From: Burkholderiales bacterium
GTDB taxonomy: Bacteria; Pseudomonadota; Gammaproteobacteria; Burkholderiales; Burkholderiaceae_C
Reading direction: 5' to 3'
Assembly: GCA_016000265.1 (NCBI GenBank)
Contig: JAECRL010000015.1
Span: 1-64,000, forward strand
DNA: 64,000 bases
Shown here piece by piece: positions 48,141 to 56,853 of this stretch. The notes under the pieces are model-generated. The model made no database searches, was not told the origin of the DNA, and saw only the letters and a list, made by a program, of their open reading frames with translations. Positions within the stretch are counted from its first letter, which is position 1. Every line of letters starts with the position of its first letter. Position numbers and translations under genes: made by a program.

Positions 48141-48563
48141 TCAGGATGCGGCGCGTTCGCCGGACCCGGTGGGCGGGGTGATGGACGCCAGCTTCAAGCC
48201 GGGCTTGGCGTCCGATTTGAGGGCGCGCAACTCACCATCGATGGTGGCGCCCTGGTGCATTTCAAGGGCTTCGTACTTGACGTCGCCCACGATGCGGGCC
48301 TTGGGCTGCAACTCCAGCAACTCATCGGCCACGACGGGCCCTTCGACGGACCCATTGATGATGACATGGCCGGCCCTGACCTTGCCATGCACACGGGCTT
48401 TGTCGCTGATGACCAGCAGGGTGCGGCCATCCCCGATGGCCTGCACGTTGCCGTGCAGCTCGCCGTCGATGCGCAAGCCATCGGCGAAACGGATTTCACC
48501 GGTGATGACGGTGCCCTCACCGATGAGGGTGCGGATGGGGGGGGTCTTTTTCCAACCAAACAT
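48141..48563 (-). CDS. Bactofilin family cytoskeletal protein
   Basis: Bactofilins polymerise into filaments that organise cell-wall enzymes or polar structures. The 140-residue protein has the central right-handed beta-helix domain (about 10-115) with repeating hydrophobic triplets: TVITGEIRFADGLRIDGELHG, RVHGKVRAGHVIINGSVEG and ARIVGDVKYEALEMHQGATIDG. Both ends are short and flexible. It belongs to a cluster with erpA and a coiled-coil membrane protein that recurs in Burkholderiales. The nearby M23 peptidase fits a cell-wall link, which is inference. Confidence 0.93.
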   Translation of the reverse strand: MFGWKKTPPIRTLIGEGTVITGEIRFADGLRIDGELHGNVQAIGDGRTLLVISDKARVHGKVRAGHVIINGSVEGPVVADELLELQPKARIVGDVKYEALEMHQGATIDGELRALKSDAKPGLKLASITPPTGSGERAAS

Positions 48564-48764
48564 CGCGTGGGTCCTTGTCTAGGTCCGTGGTCCGTGGTCT
48601 GTGCCCCTTGCCCGGTGTCCCGCTTTTTCGGGGTCAGGATCGGGGGCCGCTCAAGCAGCGAAGCTGCCGTGCCAGCTGCAGGCGCAAACCCTCAAGCCTA
48701 CACCGTTGCCCGGCGCGGTCAATGCCCTGGGCGGGTGTGGGGGCGGCGACTGGCGTGGTTTGCG

Positions 48765-49484
48765 TCACAGGCGCTGCAACTGCGTGGCCTTGACGGCACC
48801 CGACTCGTCGAGCACCCGGACCTGGATCTGACGGATCACCACCCCCGCAGGCGCCTGCAACAGGCCCTCCATGCGGCGGTACTGGCGGAACTGGATCGAC
48901 TGGCGCACCGCGGGGCCACTGCTCACCCAGGGTTGGCTGTCGCGGGTGCCACTGATGGTGACCTCGACGGTGCCGCGGAAGTCCGCCTGCCCCCGGGCGC
49001 CCTGCTGCATCACCAGGAGCTGGTAGCGCAAGGGACCGTCGGGGACGAACTCGACGTGCAGGCCGCGGATGGAGACCGGGTCGTTTGAGGCGGGCAGCAG
49101 GCGCTCGAAAAACCCCAGGTCGGCCTTGAGGGCCTGGTTCTCGGTCTCCAGCAAACGCACCTGGTCAGCCAGGCGCTGTTGTGTGACGCGCTCGGCCTTG
49201 ATGAGGCTGTCGGCGGAGTTGGCGATGGCCTGGGCCTGATCGCGATCGCCGCGCGCCTCATCGAGTTGCTGGCGAAGCTCGGTCAGTTGCTCGCCCAGGG
49301 TGCGACTGCCCTGCCCCAGGCCAGCCAGGCCTCGACCGAACTCGAACGCCCACAGGGCAAGTGCCCCTGAGAAACCCAGGGCGATGGCGACCAGCGCCCA
49401 GCGCACAGGCCAAGGCAAGTGGCTGCGGATCGCCACCCGCGGCGCGCTGATGGACAGGCGCCGCCGGATCAGTCGCCAACGCAT
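48765..49484 (-). CDS. Membrane protein with coiled coil, DUF6776-like
   Basis: Function unknown. The 239-residue protein has a basic cytoplasmic tail, one membrane helix (about 28-48), a coiled coil (about 60-120, with LTELRQQLDEARGDRDQAQA and VRLLETENQALKADLGFFERLL) and a beta-rich C-terminal domain (about 135-239) with LRYQLLVMQQGARGQADFRG. This architecture matches a betaproteobacterial family between argC and bactofilin. Its ATG overlaps the argC stop by one base (TGATG), suggesting coupled translation. A gap of 201 bases to the bactofilin gene holds nothing recognisable. Confidence 0.75.
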   Translation of the reverse strand: MRWRLIRRRLSISAPRVAIRSHLPWPVRWALVAIALGFSGALALWAFEFGRGLAGLGQGSRTLGEQLTELRQQLDEARGDRDQAQAIANSADSLIKAERVTQQRLADQVRLLETENQALKADLGFFERLLPASNDPVSIRGLHVEFVPDGPLRYQLLVMQQGARGQADFRGTVEVTISGTRDSQPWVSSGPAVRQSIQFRQYRRMEGLLQAPAGVVIRQIQVRVLDESGAVKATQLQRL

Positions 49485-50521
49485 CAGGGCAGAACGGGCA
49501 CGCCGGTCAGCCCCAGGTGCTCATCGAGGCCGCACATGAGGTTCATGCACTGAACGGCTTGACCGGAGGCGCCCTTGGTGAGGTTGTCTTCCACGACCAG
49601 CACCATGACGGTGTCGGGCTGCGGGCGGTGCACGGCGATGCGCACCGTGTTGGAGGCGCGCACGCTGCGGGTCTCGGGGGCGCTGCCAGCGGGCAGGACG
49701 TCCACGAAGCGCTCGCCTTGGTAGAAGGCCTCGAAGGTGGCCTGGAGGTCGGCCGCCTGTCCAGCGCCGTTGAGGCGCGCGTACAGCGTGGAGTGGATGC
49801 CGCGGATGATGGGCAGCAGGTGCGGCACGAACAGGCAGTTGACGCGGTCGTCGCCGGCAATGAGGCGCAGCTGCTGGTTGATCTCGGGGCCGTGGCGATG
49901 CCCCTTGACGCCGTAGGCCTTGAAGTTGTCGGCGGCTTCGGGCAACAGGGTGTGGACCTCGGCCTTGCGACCGGCCCCCGACACGCCCGAAGCGCAGTTG
50001 GCGATCAGGTGGGTGGGCTCGATCAGCTGGTGCTTGAGCAGGGGCGCGAAGCCCAGCTGCACAGAGGTCGGGTAGCAGCCCGGGTTGCCGATGACGCGCG
50101 CCTGGCGGATGGCCTCGCGGTTGAGTTCGGGCAGGCCGTAGACGGACTCGGCGAGGAGGTCGGGGCAGGTGTGGGGCATCCCGTACCACTGCTCGAACAC
50201 GGCGGTGTCCTGCAGGCGGAAGTCGGCGGCCAGGTCGATGACCTTGACGCCCGCGGCGAGCAGCTCGCGGGCCTGGGCCATGGCCACGCCATGCGGGGTG
50301 GCGAAGAAGACGACGTCGCACTCGGTGAGCCTGGCGTCATCGGGGGTGACGAAGGCCAGGTCGACGTGCCCGCGCAGGCTGGGGTACATGTCGGAGACGG
50401 GCATGCCGGCCTCCTTGCGGGAGGTGATGGCCTGGATGCGGACCTGCGGGTGCTGCGACAGCAGGCGCAGGAGCTCCACGCCGGTGTAGCCCGTGCCGCC
50501 GACGATGCCGACCTTGATCAT
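49484..50521 (-). CDS. argC: N-acetyl-gamma-glutamyl-phosphate reductase
   Basis: ArgC reduces N-acetylglutamyl phosphate to the semialdehyde, third step of arginine synthesis, with NADPH. The 345-residue product starts [20 protein letters not shown], the nucleotide-binding Rossmann motif, and has the catalytic cysteine in [15 protein letters not shown]. The C-terminal region includes [11 protein letters not shown]. The ATG at 50521 is used; a longer frame upstream has no family match. A promoter at 50547-50574 lies just upstream, after the rpsI terminator. Confidence 0.97.
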   Translation of the reverse strand: MIKVGIVGGTGYTGVELLRLLSQHPQVRIQAITSRKEAGMPVSDMYPSLRGHVDLAFVTPDDARLTECDVVFFATPHGVAMAQARELLAAGVKVIDLAADFRLQDTAVFEQWYGMPHTCPDLLAESVYGLPELNREAIRQARVIGNPGCYPTSVQLGFAPLLKHQLIEPTHLIANCASGVSGAGRKAEVHTLLPEAADNFKAYGVKGHRHGPEINQQLRLIAGDDRVNCLFVPHLLPIIRGIHSTLYARLNGAGQAADLQATFEAFYQGERFVDVLPAGSAPETRSVRASNTVRIAVHRPQPDTVMVLVVEDNLTKGASGQAVQCMNLMCGLDEHLGLTGVPVLP

Positions 50522-50546
50522 CTTCAACCTTTCGAAATGAGGCGCC

Positions 50547-50574
50547 ATTGTAGGAACAATGTGGGCGCCCGCAA
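50547..50574 (-). promoter_or_regulatory. Sigma-70 promoter of argC
   Basis: On the minus strand TTGCGG (50574-50569), a 16-base spacer and TACAAT (50552-50547). The interval also contains the inverted repeat CATTGTTCCTACAATG covering the -10, a possible operator. No ArgR box was recognised with confidence. Confidence 0.6.
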
Positions 50575-50578
50575 TGAC

Positions 50579-50611
50579 AAACCCGCCCGGGGCCGAAGCC
50601 AGGGGCGGGTT
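50579..50611 (-). terminator. Intrinsic terminator of rplM-rpsI
   Basis: On the minus strand AACCCGCCC (50611-50603) pairs with GGGCGGGTT (50588-50580) around a GGCTTCGGCC-type inner loop, then TTGTCATT follows. It lies about 50 bases after the rpsI stop. Confidence 0.7.
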
Positions 50612-50659
50612 GGGTTGGCGGGCTGCGTGCCAGGTTGCAGCAGCCAGCCAAGGGCTCGA

Positions 50660-51052
50660 TCAGCGCTTGCTGAACTGCTTCCTGCGACGGGCGCCGTGCA
50701 GGCCGACCTTCTTACGCTCGACTTCGCGGGCGTCGCGGGTGACGAAACCAGCGCGGCTCAGTTCGGGCTTCAGGGCGGCGTCGAAGTCGATCAGGGCGCG
50801 GGTCACACCGTGACGGACAGCACCGGCTTGACCGGATTCGCCACCACCGTGGACGTTGACCTTGATGTCGAAGGCTTCAGCGTTGTTGGTCAGCACCAGG
50901 GGCTGCTTGACCACCATGATGGAGGTCTGACGGCCGAAGTACTGCTCAACAGGCTTGCCGTTGACGATGATCTGGCCGGTGCCCTTCTTGATGAAGACGC
51001 GGGCGACGGAAGACTTGCGACGGCCGGTGCCGTAGTTCCAGTTACCAATCAT
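50660..51052 (-). CDS. rpsI: 30S ribosomal protein S9
   Basis: S9 is a small-subunit protein whose C-terminal tail reaches the P-site tRNA. The 130-residue product has [21 protein letters not shown], the signature [19 protein letters not shown] and the basic end [11 protein letters not shown]. It is 11 bases after rplM, the universal order. Confidence 0.98.
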   Translation of the reverse strand: MIGNWNYGTGRRKSSVARVFIKKGTGQIIVNGKPVEQYFGRQTSIMVVKQPLVLTNNAEAFDIKVNVHGGGESGQAGAVRHGVTRALIDFDAALKPELSRAGFVTRDAREVERKKVGLHGARRRKQFSKR

Positions 51053-51063
51053 GTGGCCGCTCC

Positions 51064-51492
51064 TCAGATTTCCAGGGCCTTGGGCTGCTGGGCGGTGTGC
51101 GGATGCTCACTGCCTGCATAGACCTTCAGCTTCTTGATCATGGCGTAGCCCAGGGGACCCTTGGGCAGCATGCCCTTGACGGCCTTTTCGATGGCGCGGC
51201 CAGGGTGCTTGGCTTGCATGTCCTTGAACTTCGTGGCGTAGATGCCGCCGGGGAAGCCCGAGTGACGGTAATAAATCTTGTCGGTGGCCTTGGTGCCAGT
51301 GACGCGGATCTTGTCGGCGTTGACGATGACGATGAAATCGCCGGTGTCCACGTGAGGCGTGTAAATGGCCTTGTGCTTGCCGCGCAGACGGAGAGCGACT
51401 TCGCTGGCCACTCGTCCGAGCACCTTGTCGGTGGCGTCGATCACAAACCACTCGTGCTTCACTTCGGCCGGCTTGGCGCTGAAGGTCTTCAT
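51064..51492 (-). CDS. rplM: 50S ribosomal protein L13
   Basis: L13 is an early-assembly large-subunit protein. The 142-residue length is standard. It has [43 protein letters not shown] and [20 protein letters not shown]. The ATG at 51492 has AAGGAAA upstream. The message has a long leader of about 198 nt from the promoter at 51696-51725; L13 is known to autoregulate the rplM-rpsI operon in E. coli, so the leader may be its target. Confidence 0.98.
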   Translation of the reverse strand: MKTFSAKPAEVKHEWFVIDATDKVLGRVASEVALRLRGKHKAIYTPHVDTGDFIVIVNADKIRVTGTKATDKIYYRHSGFPGGIYATKFKDMQAKHPGRAIEKAVKGMLPKGPLGYAMIKKLKVYAGSEHPHTAQQPKALEI

Positions 51493-51695
51493 GAGGTTTC
51501 CTTGAGTAGGAAGTAAAACAGTTGACTGCTGCCCTTGGCGCCACTTCTTGGAGAGTTGGTGGCCTCGCAGGCGGCTTTCGTGCCAGCACGGGCGCCACCA
51601 AAACGGCAGACAACCCACGGCGCTGACAACATCCCTGGACCGCCTGCAAAACAACGCAGACAACCAGTCCCCGGCAACCGAGACGGGAGTCCGAC

Positions 51696-51725
51696 ATTCT
51701 ATGGCACTTCACAGCGCTCACGCAA
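51696..51725 (-). promoter_or_regulatory. Sigma-70 promoter of rplM-rpsI
   Basis: On the minus strand TTGCGT (51725-51720), an 18-base spacer and TAGAAT (51701-51696). Transcription starts near 51689, so the leader is about 198 nt. The 415-base gap between rplM and the GNAT gene holds this promoter and the divergent one at 51802-51830; I see no gene. Confidence 0.65.
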
Positions 51726-51801
51726 GCCCCGTGCAACCCGCCGCGCCCGGTGGCCCGGCGTGAATAAGTTGACGCCAAACAGGGTGAATCGACGCCTTCA
51801 C

Positions 51802-51830
51802 TTGAGTGATCTAGGGTTTTCCCCTACATT
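51802..51830 (+). promoter_or_regulatory. Sigma-70 promoter of the GNAT gene
   Basis: TTGAGT (51802-51807), a 17-base spacer and TACATT (51825-51830). The spacer contains CTAGGGTTTTCCCCTA, an inverted repeat (AGGG/CCCT) between the two elements, positioned where a repressor or activator dimer could act. Confidence 0.55.
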
Positions 51831-51907
51831 GCAGCCAGGTGCCCGGGCGACAGTCTTGCGATGACACGCAGGACGGCCACAGCCCAGGGCGAAGAAAGGG
51901 GTCAGAC

Positions 51908-52618
51908 ATGACCGCACCCAAGACACCCAGACAGCTCGACCGATTCGGACTGCGCCCCGCGGCAGACGCGGGCGGCGCAGCCGACCCGCGCCCGGCCCGC
52001 CAGGTGGACGGCTGGATCCCCATCCGCGACCTGCACGCGCGCCACCGCCATCGCATCCTCGACCACCTGCTCGAACTCAACGAACACGACCGCTACCTGC
52101 GCTTCGGCTACCGAGCCACGACCGAGCAGATCCAGCACTACGTGGCGTCGATCGACTTCAAGCGCGACGAGGTCTTCGGCATCTTCAACAGCAAGCTGCA
52201 CCTGGTGGCCGTGGCGCACCTGGCCGCCATGCCGGGCAAGGGCCCGCATGGCGATGGCTCCTCGCGCGGTCGCGCCATGGAGTTCGGGGTGTCGGTGCTG
52301 GAGGCGGGGCGAGGGCGCGGCCTGGGCCTGCGCCTGTTCATGCACGCCGTGACGCACGCTCGCAACCAGCACGCCCACCACCTGATGATCCACGCGTTGA
52401 GCGAAAACGCCCCGATGCTGAAGATCGCCGCCAAGGCGGGCGCCGTCATCGAGCGCGACGGCCCGGACGCCGAGGCCTGGCTGAAGCTGCCGCCCGACAC
52501 GGTGGGCACGCACCTGGACAGCTCGCTGCAGTCGCTCGGCGCCGAGCTGCTCTACCGCGTGCGCTACAACGCCATGCACGCCAGCGACTGGCTGCGCATG
52601 CTGGTCACACCCACCTGA
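51908..52618 (+). CDS. GNAT-family N-acetyltransferase
   Basis: The 236-residue protein has a GNAT fold: ILDHLLELNEHDRYLRFGY near residue 50, VAVAHLAAM, MEFGVSVLEAGRGRGLGLRLF (motif A, acetyl-CoA binding with R-G-x-G-L-G) and HALSENAPMLKIAAKAGA. The first 35 residues are polar and variable. The start of the domain resembles acetyltransferases found beside ribosomal protein genes, but the acceptor substrate is unknown. It is transcribed divergently from rplM and converges on htpG. Confidence 0.8.
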   Translation: MTAPKTPRQLDRFGLRPAADAGGAADPRPARQVDGWIPIRDLHARHRHRILDHLLELNEHDRYLRFGYRATTEQIQHYVASIDFKRDEVFGIFNSKLHLVAVAHLAAMPGKGPHGDGSSRGRAMEFGVSVLEAGRGRGLGLRLFMHAVTHARNQHAHHLMIHALSENAPMLKIAAKAGAVIERDGPDAEAWLKLPPDTVGTHLDSSLQSLGAELLYRVRYNAMHASDWLRMLVTPT

Positions 52619-52632
52619 GCCGGCCCGAACGC

Positions 52633-52667
52633 AAAAAGGCCCCGCACACCCTGAAGGCGGCGGGGCC
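52633..52667 (-). terminator. Intrinsic terminator of htpG
   Basis: On the minus strand GGCCCCGC (52667-52660) pairs with GCGGGGCC (52645-52638), followed by TTTTT (52637-52633). It lies 15 bases after the htpG stop and also ends the convergent GNAT gene region. Confidence 0.8.
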
Positions 52668-52681
52668 CCTCAGCGACATGC

Positions 52682-54583
52682 TCAGACGGCGGCCGTCACG
52701 AGCAGGGCATTGACGCGGCGAACGTATGCGGCGGCATCTTCGAGTTGCCCGCCTTCGGCCAGCACAGCCTGGTCAACCAGGATGTGGGCCAGGTCGTCGA
52801 AGTGCTCGCTGGCTTCCAGCTTCTTGACGAGGCTGTGCTCCGGGTTGAGCTCCAGCACGGGCTTGACCTCGGGCGCGGCCTGGCCGGCTTGCTTGAGCAG
52901 GCGCGCGAGGTGGCCGCTGATGTCGCCATCTTCGGTGACCAGGCAGGCGGGTGAGTCGACCAGGCGGGTGGTGACGCGCACGTCCTTGACGCGCTCGGAC
53001 AGCGAGGCCTTGAGGCGCTCCAGCAAGGGCTTGAGGCTCTCGGCGGCGGCCTCGGCCTGCTTCTTCTCGGCCTCGTCTTGCAGCGCACCCAGGTCCACCG
53101 CGCCCTTGGTGACGTTGTGCAGGGGCTTGCCTTCGAAGTCGTGCAGGTGTGAGAGCAGCCACTCGTCGACGCGGTCGGTCAGCAGCAGCACCTCGATGCC
53201 CTTTTTCTTGAAGAGCTCCAGCTGCGGGCTGTTCTTGGCGGCCGTGATGGTGTCGGCGGTGATGACGTAGAGGCCTTCCTGGCCGTCCTTCATGCGACCG
53301 ACGTAATCGGCCAGGCTGACCGACTGGCTGGCGCCATCGTCCACCGCGGTGGAGGCAAAACGGAACAGCTTGGCCAGGCGCTCGCGGTTGGCGAAGTCCT
53401 CGCCGATGCCTTCTTTCAGCACGCTGCCGAACTCGCTCCAGAAGGCGGCGTACTGGTCGCGCTTGGCCTGGTCTTCGTGGTTGGCCAGGTCTTCCAGCAT
53501 GGACAGCACGCGCTTGGTGCAGCCTTCGCGGATGGCCTTGACGTCGCGGCTTTCCTGCAGGATCTCACGCGAGACGTTGAGCGGCAGGTCGGCCGAGTCC
53601 ACCACGCCCTTGACGAAGCGCAGGTAGCTGGGCAACAGGGCCTCGGCGTCGTCCATGATGAAAACGCGCTTGACGTAGAGCTTGAGGCCGCCCTTCTTGT
53701 CGCGGTTCCACAGGTCGTAGGGCGCTTTGGCGGGCACGTAGAGCAGCTGGGTGTACTCGCTGCGGCCTTCGACGCGGTTGTGCGTGTGGGCCAGCGGGGC
53801 ATCCTGGTCGTGGCTGATCTGCTTGTAGAAGTCGTCGTACTGTTCCTGGGTGATGTCGGACTTGCTGCGCGTCCACAGCGCGGCGGCCTGGTTGATGGTG
53901 TCCCAGGTGTCGAGGGTGACTTGCTCGCCCTTCTCGGCGTCCCACTCTTCCTTCTGCATGAGGATGGGCAGGGAGATGTGGTCGGAGTATTTGTTGACGA
54001 TGCCGCGCAGCTTCCAGGCCGAGAGGAACTCGTCTTCGCCTTCACGCAGGTGCAGGATGATGTCGGTGCCGCGGGTGGGCTTGGTGATGGTGTCGACCTC
54101 GAAGTCACCGGTGCCTTCGCTGCTCCAGCGCACGCCTTCTTCGGCGCTCAGGCCGGCGCGGCGGGACTCGACGGTGATGCGGTCGGCCACGATGTAGCCG
54201 CTGTAGAAGCCCACGCCGAACTGGCCGATGAGCTGGGCGTCTTTTTGCTGGTCGCCAGACAGGCGGCCCATGAAGTCCTTGGTGCCGGACTTGGCGATGG
54301 TGCCGAGGTGGTCGATGGCCTCCTGCGCGCTCATGCCGATGCCGTTGTCGCGGATGGTCAGCGTGCGCGCGGCTTTGTCGACCAGGATGCGCACGTCGAG
54401 GTTGGGGGCGTCTTCGTAGAACTCGGCGTGGTCCAGGGCCTCGAAGCGCAGCTTGTCACAGGCGTCCGAGGCGTTGGAGATCAGCTCGCGCAGGAAGATC
54501 TCCTTGTTGGAGTACAGGGAGTGGGTGACCAGGTGCAGCAGCTGCTTGACTTCGGCCTGAAAGGAAAGGGTTTGCTTGCTCAT
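52682..54583 (-). CDS. htpG: Chaperone HtpG (Hsp90)
   Basis: HtpG is the bacterial Hsp90 chaperone. The 633-residue product has the N-terminal ATPase domain with [19 protein letters not shown] (catalytic Glu and Asn), TIRDNGIGM and [11 protein letters not shown], a middle domain with [18 protein letters not shown], and a helical dimerisation domain ending [10 protein letters not shown]-terminal MEEVD is absent, as in all bacterial forms. A sigma-32-type promoter lies 53-80 bases upstream of the ATG, indicating heat-shock control. Confidence 0.98.
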   Translation of the reverse strand: MSKQTLSFQAEVKQLLHLVTHSLYSNKEIFLRELISNASDACDKLRFEALDHAEFYEDAPNLDVRILVDKAARTLTIRDNGIGMSAQEAIDHLGTIAKSGTKDFMGRLSGDQQKDAQLIGQFGVGFYSGYIVADRITVESRRAGLSAEEGVRWSSEGTGDFEVDTITKPTRGTDIILHLREGEDEFLSAWKLRGIVNKYSDHISLPILMQKEEWDAEKGEQVTLDTWDTINQAAALWTRSKSDITQEQYDDFYKQISHDQDAPLAHTHNRVEGRSEYTQLLYVPAKAPYDLWNRDKKGGLKLYVKRVFIMDDAEALLPSYLRFVKGVVDSADLPLNVSREILQESRDVKAIREGCTKRVLSMLEDLANHEDQAKRDQYAAFWSEFGSVLKEGIGEDFANRERLAKLFRFASTAVDDGASQSVSLADYVGRMKDGQEGLYVITADTITAAKNSPQLELFKKKGIEVLLLTDRVDEWLLSHLHDFEGKPLHNVTKGAVDLGALQDEAEKKQAEAAAESLKPLLERLKASLSERVKDVRVTTRLVDSPACLVTEDGDISGHLARLLKQAGQAAPEVKPVLELNPEHSLVKKLEASEHFDDLAHILVDQAVLAEGGQLEDAAAYVRRVNALLVTAAV

Positions 54584-54635
54584 GGTGTGGGTGTCTTGCG
54601 GGGGTTCTTGCGGGGATGACTGACAGCGTGCTGGC

Positions 54636-54663
54636 AGATGGCGCCAGGGGAGCGGATTTCAAG
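54636..54663 (-). promoter_or_regulatory. Sigma-32 heat-shock promoter of htpG
   Basis: On the minus strand CTTGAAA (54663-54657), a 13-base spacer and CGCCATCT (54643-54636). The sigma-32 consensus is CTTGAAA-N(11-15)-CCCCATNT, so the -35 is perfect and the -10 differs at one base. Transcription starts near 54629, 46 bases before the htpG ATG. Confidence 0.8.
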
Positions 54664-54689
54664 GGCGTGGCGGGTGCGTCACAAAATGC

Positions 54690-54719
54690 TTGCGCAGCCG
54701 CGGAAAACCGTCATATAAT
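54690..54719 (+). promoter_or_regulatory. Sigma-70 promoter of tRNA-Met
   Basis: TTGCGC (54690-54695), an 18-base spacer and a perfect TATAAT (54714-54719), ending 12 bases before the tRNA. Confidence 0.85.
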
Positions 54720-54731
54720 CTTGGTCTTGTT

Positions 54732-54808
54732 GGCGCTTTAGCTCAGTCGGTTAGAGCGATGGAATCATAATCCACAGGTCCGCGGTTCGAATCCGTGAAG
54801 CGCCACCA
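54732..54808 (+). tRNA. tRNA-Met (CAT anticodon)
   Basis: A 77-nt cloverleaf. Acceptor arm GGCGCTT/AAGCGCC (54732-54738 with 54798-54804), discriminator A, encoded CCA (54806-54808). D arm AGCTC...GAGC, anticodon loop ATCATAA with CAT at 34-36, and T arm CGCGG-TTCGAAT-CCGTG. The acceptor starts with a paired G-C, so it reads as an elongator methionine tRNA rather than initiator; CAT could also mark an Ile tRNA modified by TilS, but the body does not suggest that. The first anticodon-stem pair is A-C. Confidence 0.93.
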
Positions 54809-54819
54809 CCCCACACACG

Positions 54820-54847
54820 CCCCCTGCAGATGGAAGTCTGCAGGGGG
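54820..54847 (+). terminator. Intrinsic terminator of tRNA-Met
   Basis: A perfect 11-bp stem CCCCCTGCAGA/TCTGCAGGGGG with loop TGGAAG, followed by CGTTTCTCGTT. It lies 11 bases after the tRNA. The remaining 250 bases up to the kinase gene at 55099 show no clear feature; TATATT near 54967 could be a -10. Confidence 0.75.
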
Positions 54848-55098
54848 CGTTTCTCGTTGGGCTGGTGAGAGCGGTGTTGGCTGTGGGTGGCGGGTGGTGG
54901 TTAGCCTCGCGAAGGCCGGAAGGCGATCGCGCGCATCCCCTGAGGTCGGGGGGGCGGCTGTAACGCTATATTGCAGACAGCTCACCCGCCCGACGCCTTG
55001 TTCATGCGACGCCCACCCGGCTCACCGAGACGCCTCGAACGCTTCAGACGCCCCTGCGCCCTCGGGGCACGCGCCTGCGCCGGCATGGGGTGCCGCGC

Positions 55099-56853
55099 AT
55101 GAACTGGCTGGTGTGGCTGGCGGGCTTTGCGCTGGGGGCGGGGCTCACCCACCTCCTGGCTCGGCGCCGCGAGCAGCGGCTGGCACAGCGGCGCGGGCAC
55201 GCGCAGGAGGTGCTGCGCGAGTTCCGCGCCATGGTCGAGAGCGCCAACGATGGCATGTTGCTGGTCGACAGCGGTCGCATCGTCGAATGCAACCCCGCGG
55301 CGCAGCGGCTCTACGGCCTGTCGCGCGAGCAGCTCATCGGCATGCACCCGGCGGCCATGTCGCCCGAGACGCAACCCGGCGGGCAGGACTCGATGGCGCT
55401 GGCGAACCAGTACATCGAGCGGGCGATGTCCAAACAGGCGCAGCGTTTCCTGTGGCAGCACCTGCGCGCGGGCGAGGGGGTGTTCACGGCCGAGGTGGCG
55501 CTGTCGCCGCTGCTGCACGGCGACCGGGAGGACTCGCCGCGCTTCGTGTCGGTGATGCGCGACGTGACCGATCAGCTGCACGCCAGCGAGGCCATGCAGT
55601 CGAGCGAGCAGCGCTTTCGGCGCCTGTTCGAGCTGGCGCCCATCCCGCTGGCGCTGACCACGCCGGACGGCCGACTGCTGGACATCAACCGGCAGTGGAG
55701 CCAGGTGCTGGGCTACGACAAGGACGACGTGCCGACGATGGACGATTGGTGGCAGCGTGCTTACCCCGATGCGGCCTACCGCGCGGGCGTCAAGGCGCTG
55801 TGGGACGCGGCCCTGCACCGGGTGATCCACGAAGGCGTGGAGTTGCGCCAGACCGAGGTGCGGTTGCGCTGCAAGGATGGCAGCGTGCGCACCATGCGGG
55901 TGGGCGGGGCGCTGGTGGGCGGCAACATCCTGACGAGCTACTTCGATGTGACCGAGCAACAGCAGGCGCAGGCGGCGCTGGAGGCCCTCAACAGCGAGCT
56001 CGAAGCGCGGGTGACGGCGCGAACGCAGGAGCTGCAAGGCGCCCTGGAGAGCCTGCAGCGCGCACAGGCCGAGCTGGTGCGCGCGGAGAAGCTCGCGGGG
56101 CTGGGGTCGCTGGTGGCGGGCATGGCGCACGAGCTGAACACGCCGATTGGCAACGCCGTGATCGTGGCCAGCACCCTGGCCGACCAGCGGCGGCGCTTTT
56201 CGGGTGAGGTCGCCGAGGGCCTGCGCAAGTCGGCGCTGACGCGTTTCATGGGCGAGGTGGAAGAAGGCATCGAGGTGATGGAGCGCAACCTGCGCCGCGC
56301 CGCGGAGCTGATCAGCGGCTTCAAGCAGGTGGCGGTGGACCAGTCCAGCCACCAGCGGCGCGAGTTCGACCTGCGGGAGCTGGTGCACGAGTTGAGCCTG
56401 ACGCTGAGCCCGACCTTGCGGCGCGGCGGGGTGGAGCTGAGCGTGTCGCTGCCGGCGCAGGTGCGCATGGACAGCCACCCCGGCCCGCTGAGTCAGGTCC
56501 TGATGAACGTGATCAACAACGCGGTGGTGCACGCCTTCGAGCGGCAGCCCTCGCCCCAGGTGCGCATCGCCGGCGAGCTGCTGGCGGGCGAGCGGGTGCG
56601 CCTGACCCTCACCGACAACGGCTGCGGCATCGAGCCTCAGCACCTGCCGCGTGTCTTCGACCCGTTCTTCACGACCCGCCTGGGCAAGGGTGGATCGGGC
56701 CTGGGCATGCACATCGTGTACTCGCTGGTGACGGAGTTGCTGGGCGGCACGGTGAACATCGAGAGCACGGTGGGGGTGGGCACCACCGTGTCCATGGAAC
56801 TCCCGCTCCACGCACCGACGCCCCAAGCGTCCACCAAGGCCGACCATGAGTGA
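55099..56853 (+). CDS. PAS-domain sensor histidine kinase
   Basis: The 584-residue kinase has one N-terminal membrane helix (1-20), so it is membrane-tethered with cytoplasmic sensing. Two PAS domains follow (about 40-160, with ESANDGMLLVDSGRIVECNPAAQ; and about 175-290, with FELAPIPLALTTPDGRLLDIN), then a coiled coil (290-335), the phospho-acceptor His in VAGMAHELNTPIGNA (near 344) and an ATPase domain with LMNVINNAVVHAF, LTDNGCGIEP and GGSGLGMHIVYSL. There is no receiver domain. The stop overlaps the next gene by eight bases, so the pair is translated together. Start ATG 55099; a GTG at 55090 is possible. Confidence 0.9.
   Translation: MNWLVWLAGFALGAGLTHLLARRREQRLAQRRGHAQEVLREFRAMVESANDGMLLVDSGRIVECNPAAQRLYGLSREQLIGMHPAAMSPETQPGGQDSMALANQYIERAMSKQAQRFLWQHLRAGEGVFTAEVALSPLLHGDREDSPRFVSVMRDVTDQLHASEAMQSSEQRFRRLFELAPIPLALTTPDGRLLDINRQWSQVLGYDKDDVPTMDDWWQRAYPDAAYRAGVKALWDAALHRVIHEGVELRQTEVRLRCKDGSVRTMRVGGALVGGNILTSYFDVTEQQQAQAALEALNSELEARVTARTQELQGALESLQRAQAELVRAEKLAGLGSLVAGMAHELNTPIGNAVIVASTLADQRRRFSGEVAEGLRKSALTRFMGEVEEGIEVMERNLRRAAELISGFKQVAVDQSSHQRREFDLRELVHELSLTLSPTLRRGGVELSVSLPAQVRMDSHPGPLSQVLMNVINNAVVHAFERQPSPQVRIAGELLAGERVRLTLTDNGCGIEPQHLPRVFDPFFTTRLGKGGSGLGMHIVYSLVTELLGGTVNIESTVGVGTTVSMELPLHAPTPQASTKADHE

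Noticed and set aside
54743..54985. 80-codon minus-strand frame overlapping tRNA-Met
   Set aside because: It reads through the tRNA gene and its terminator.
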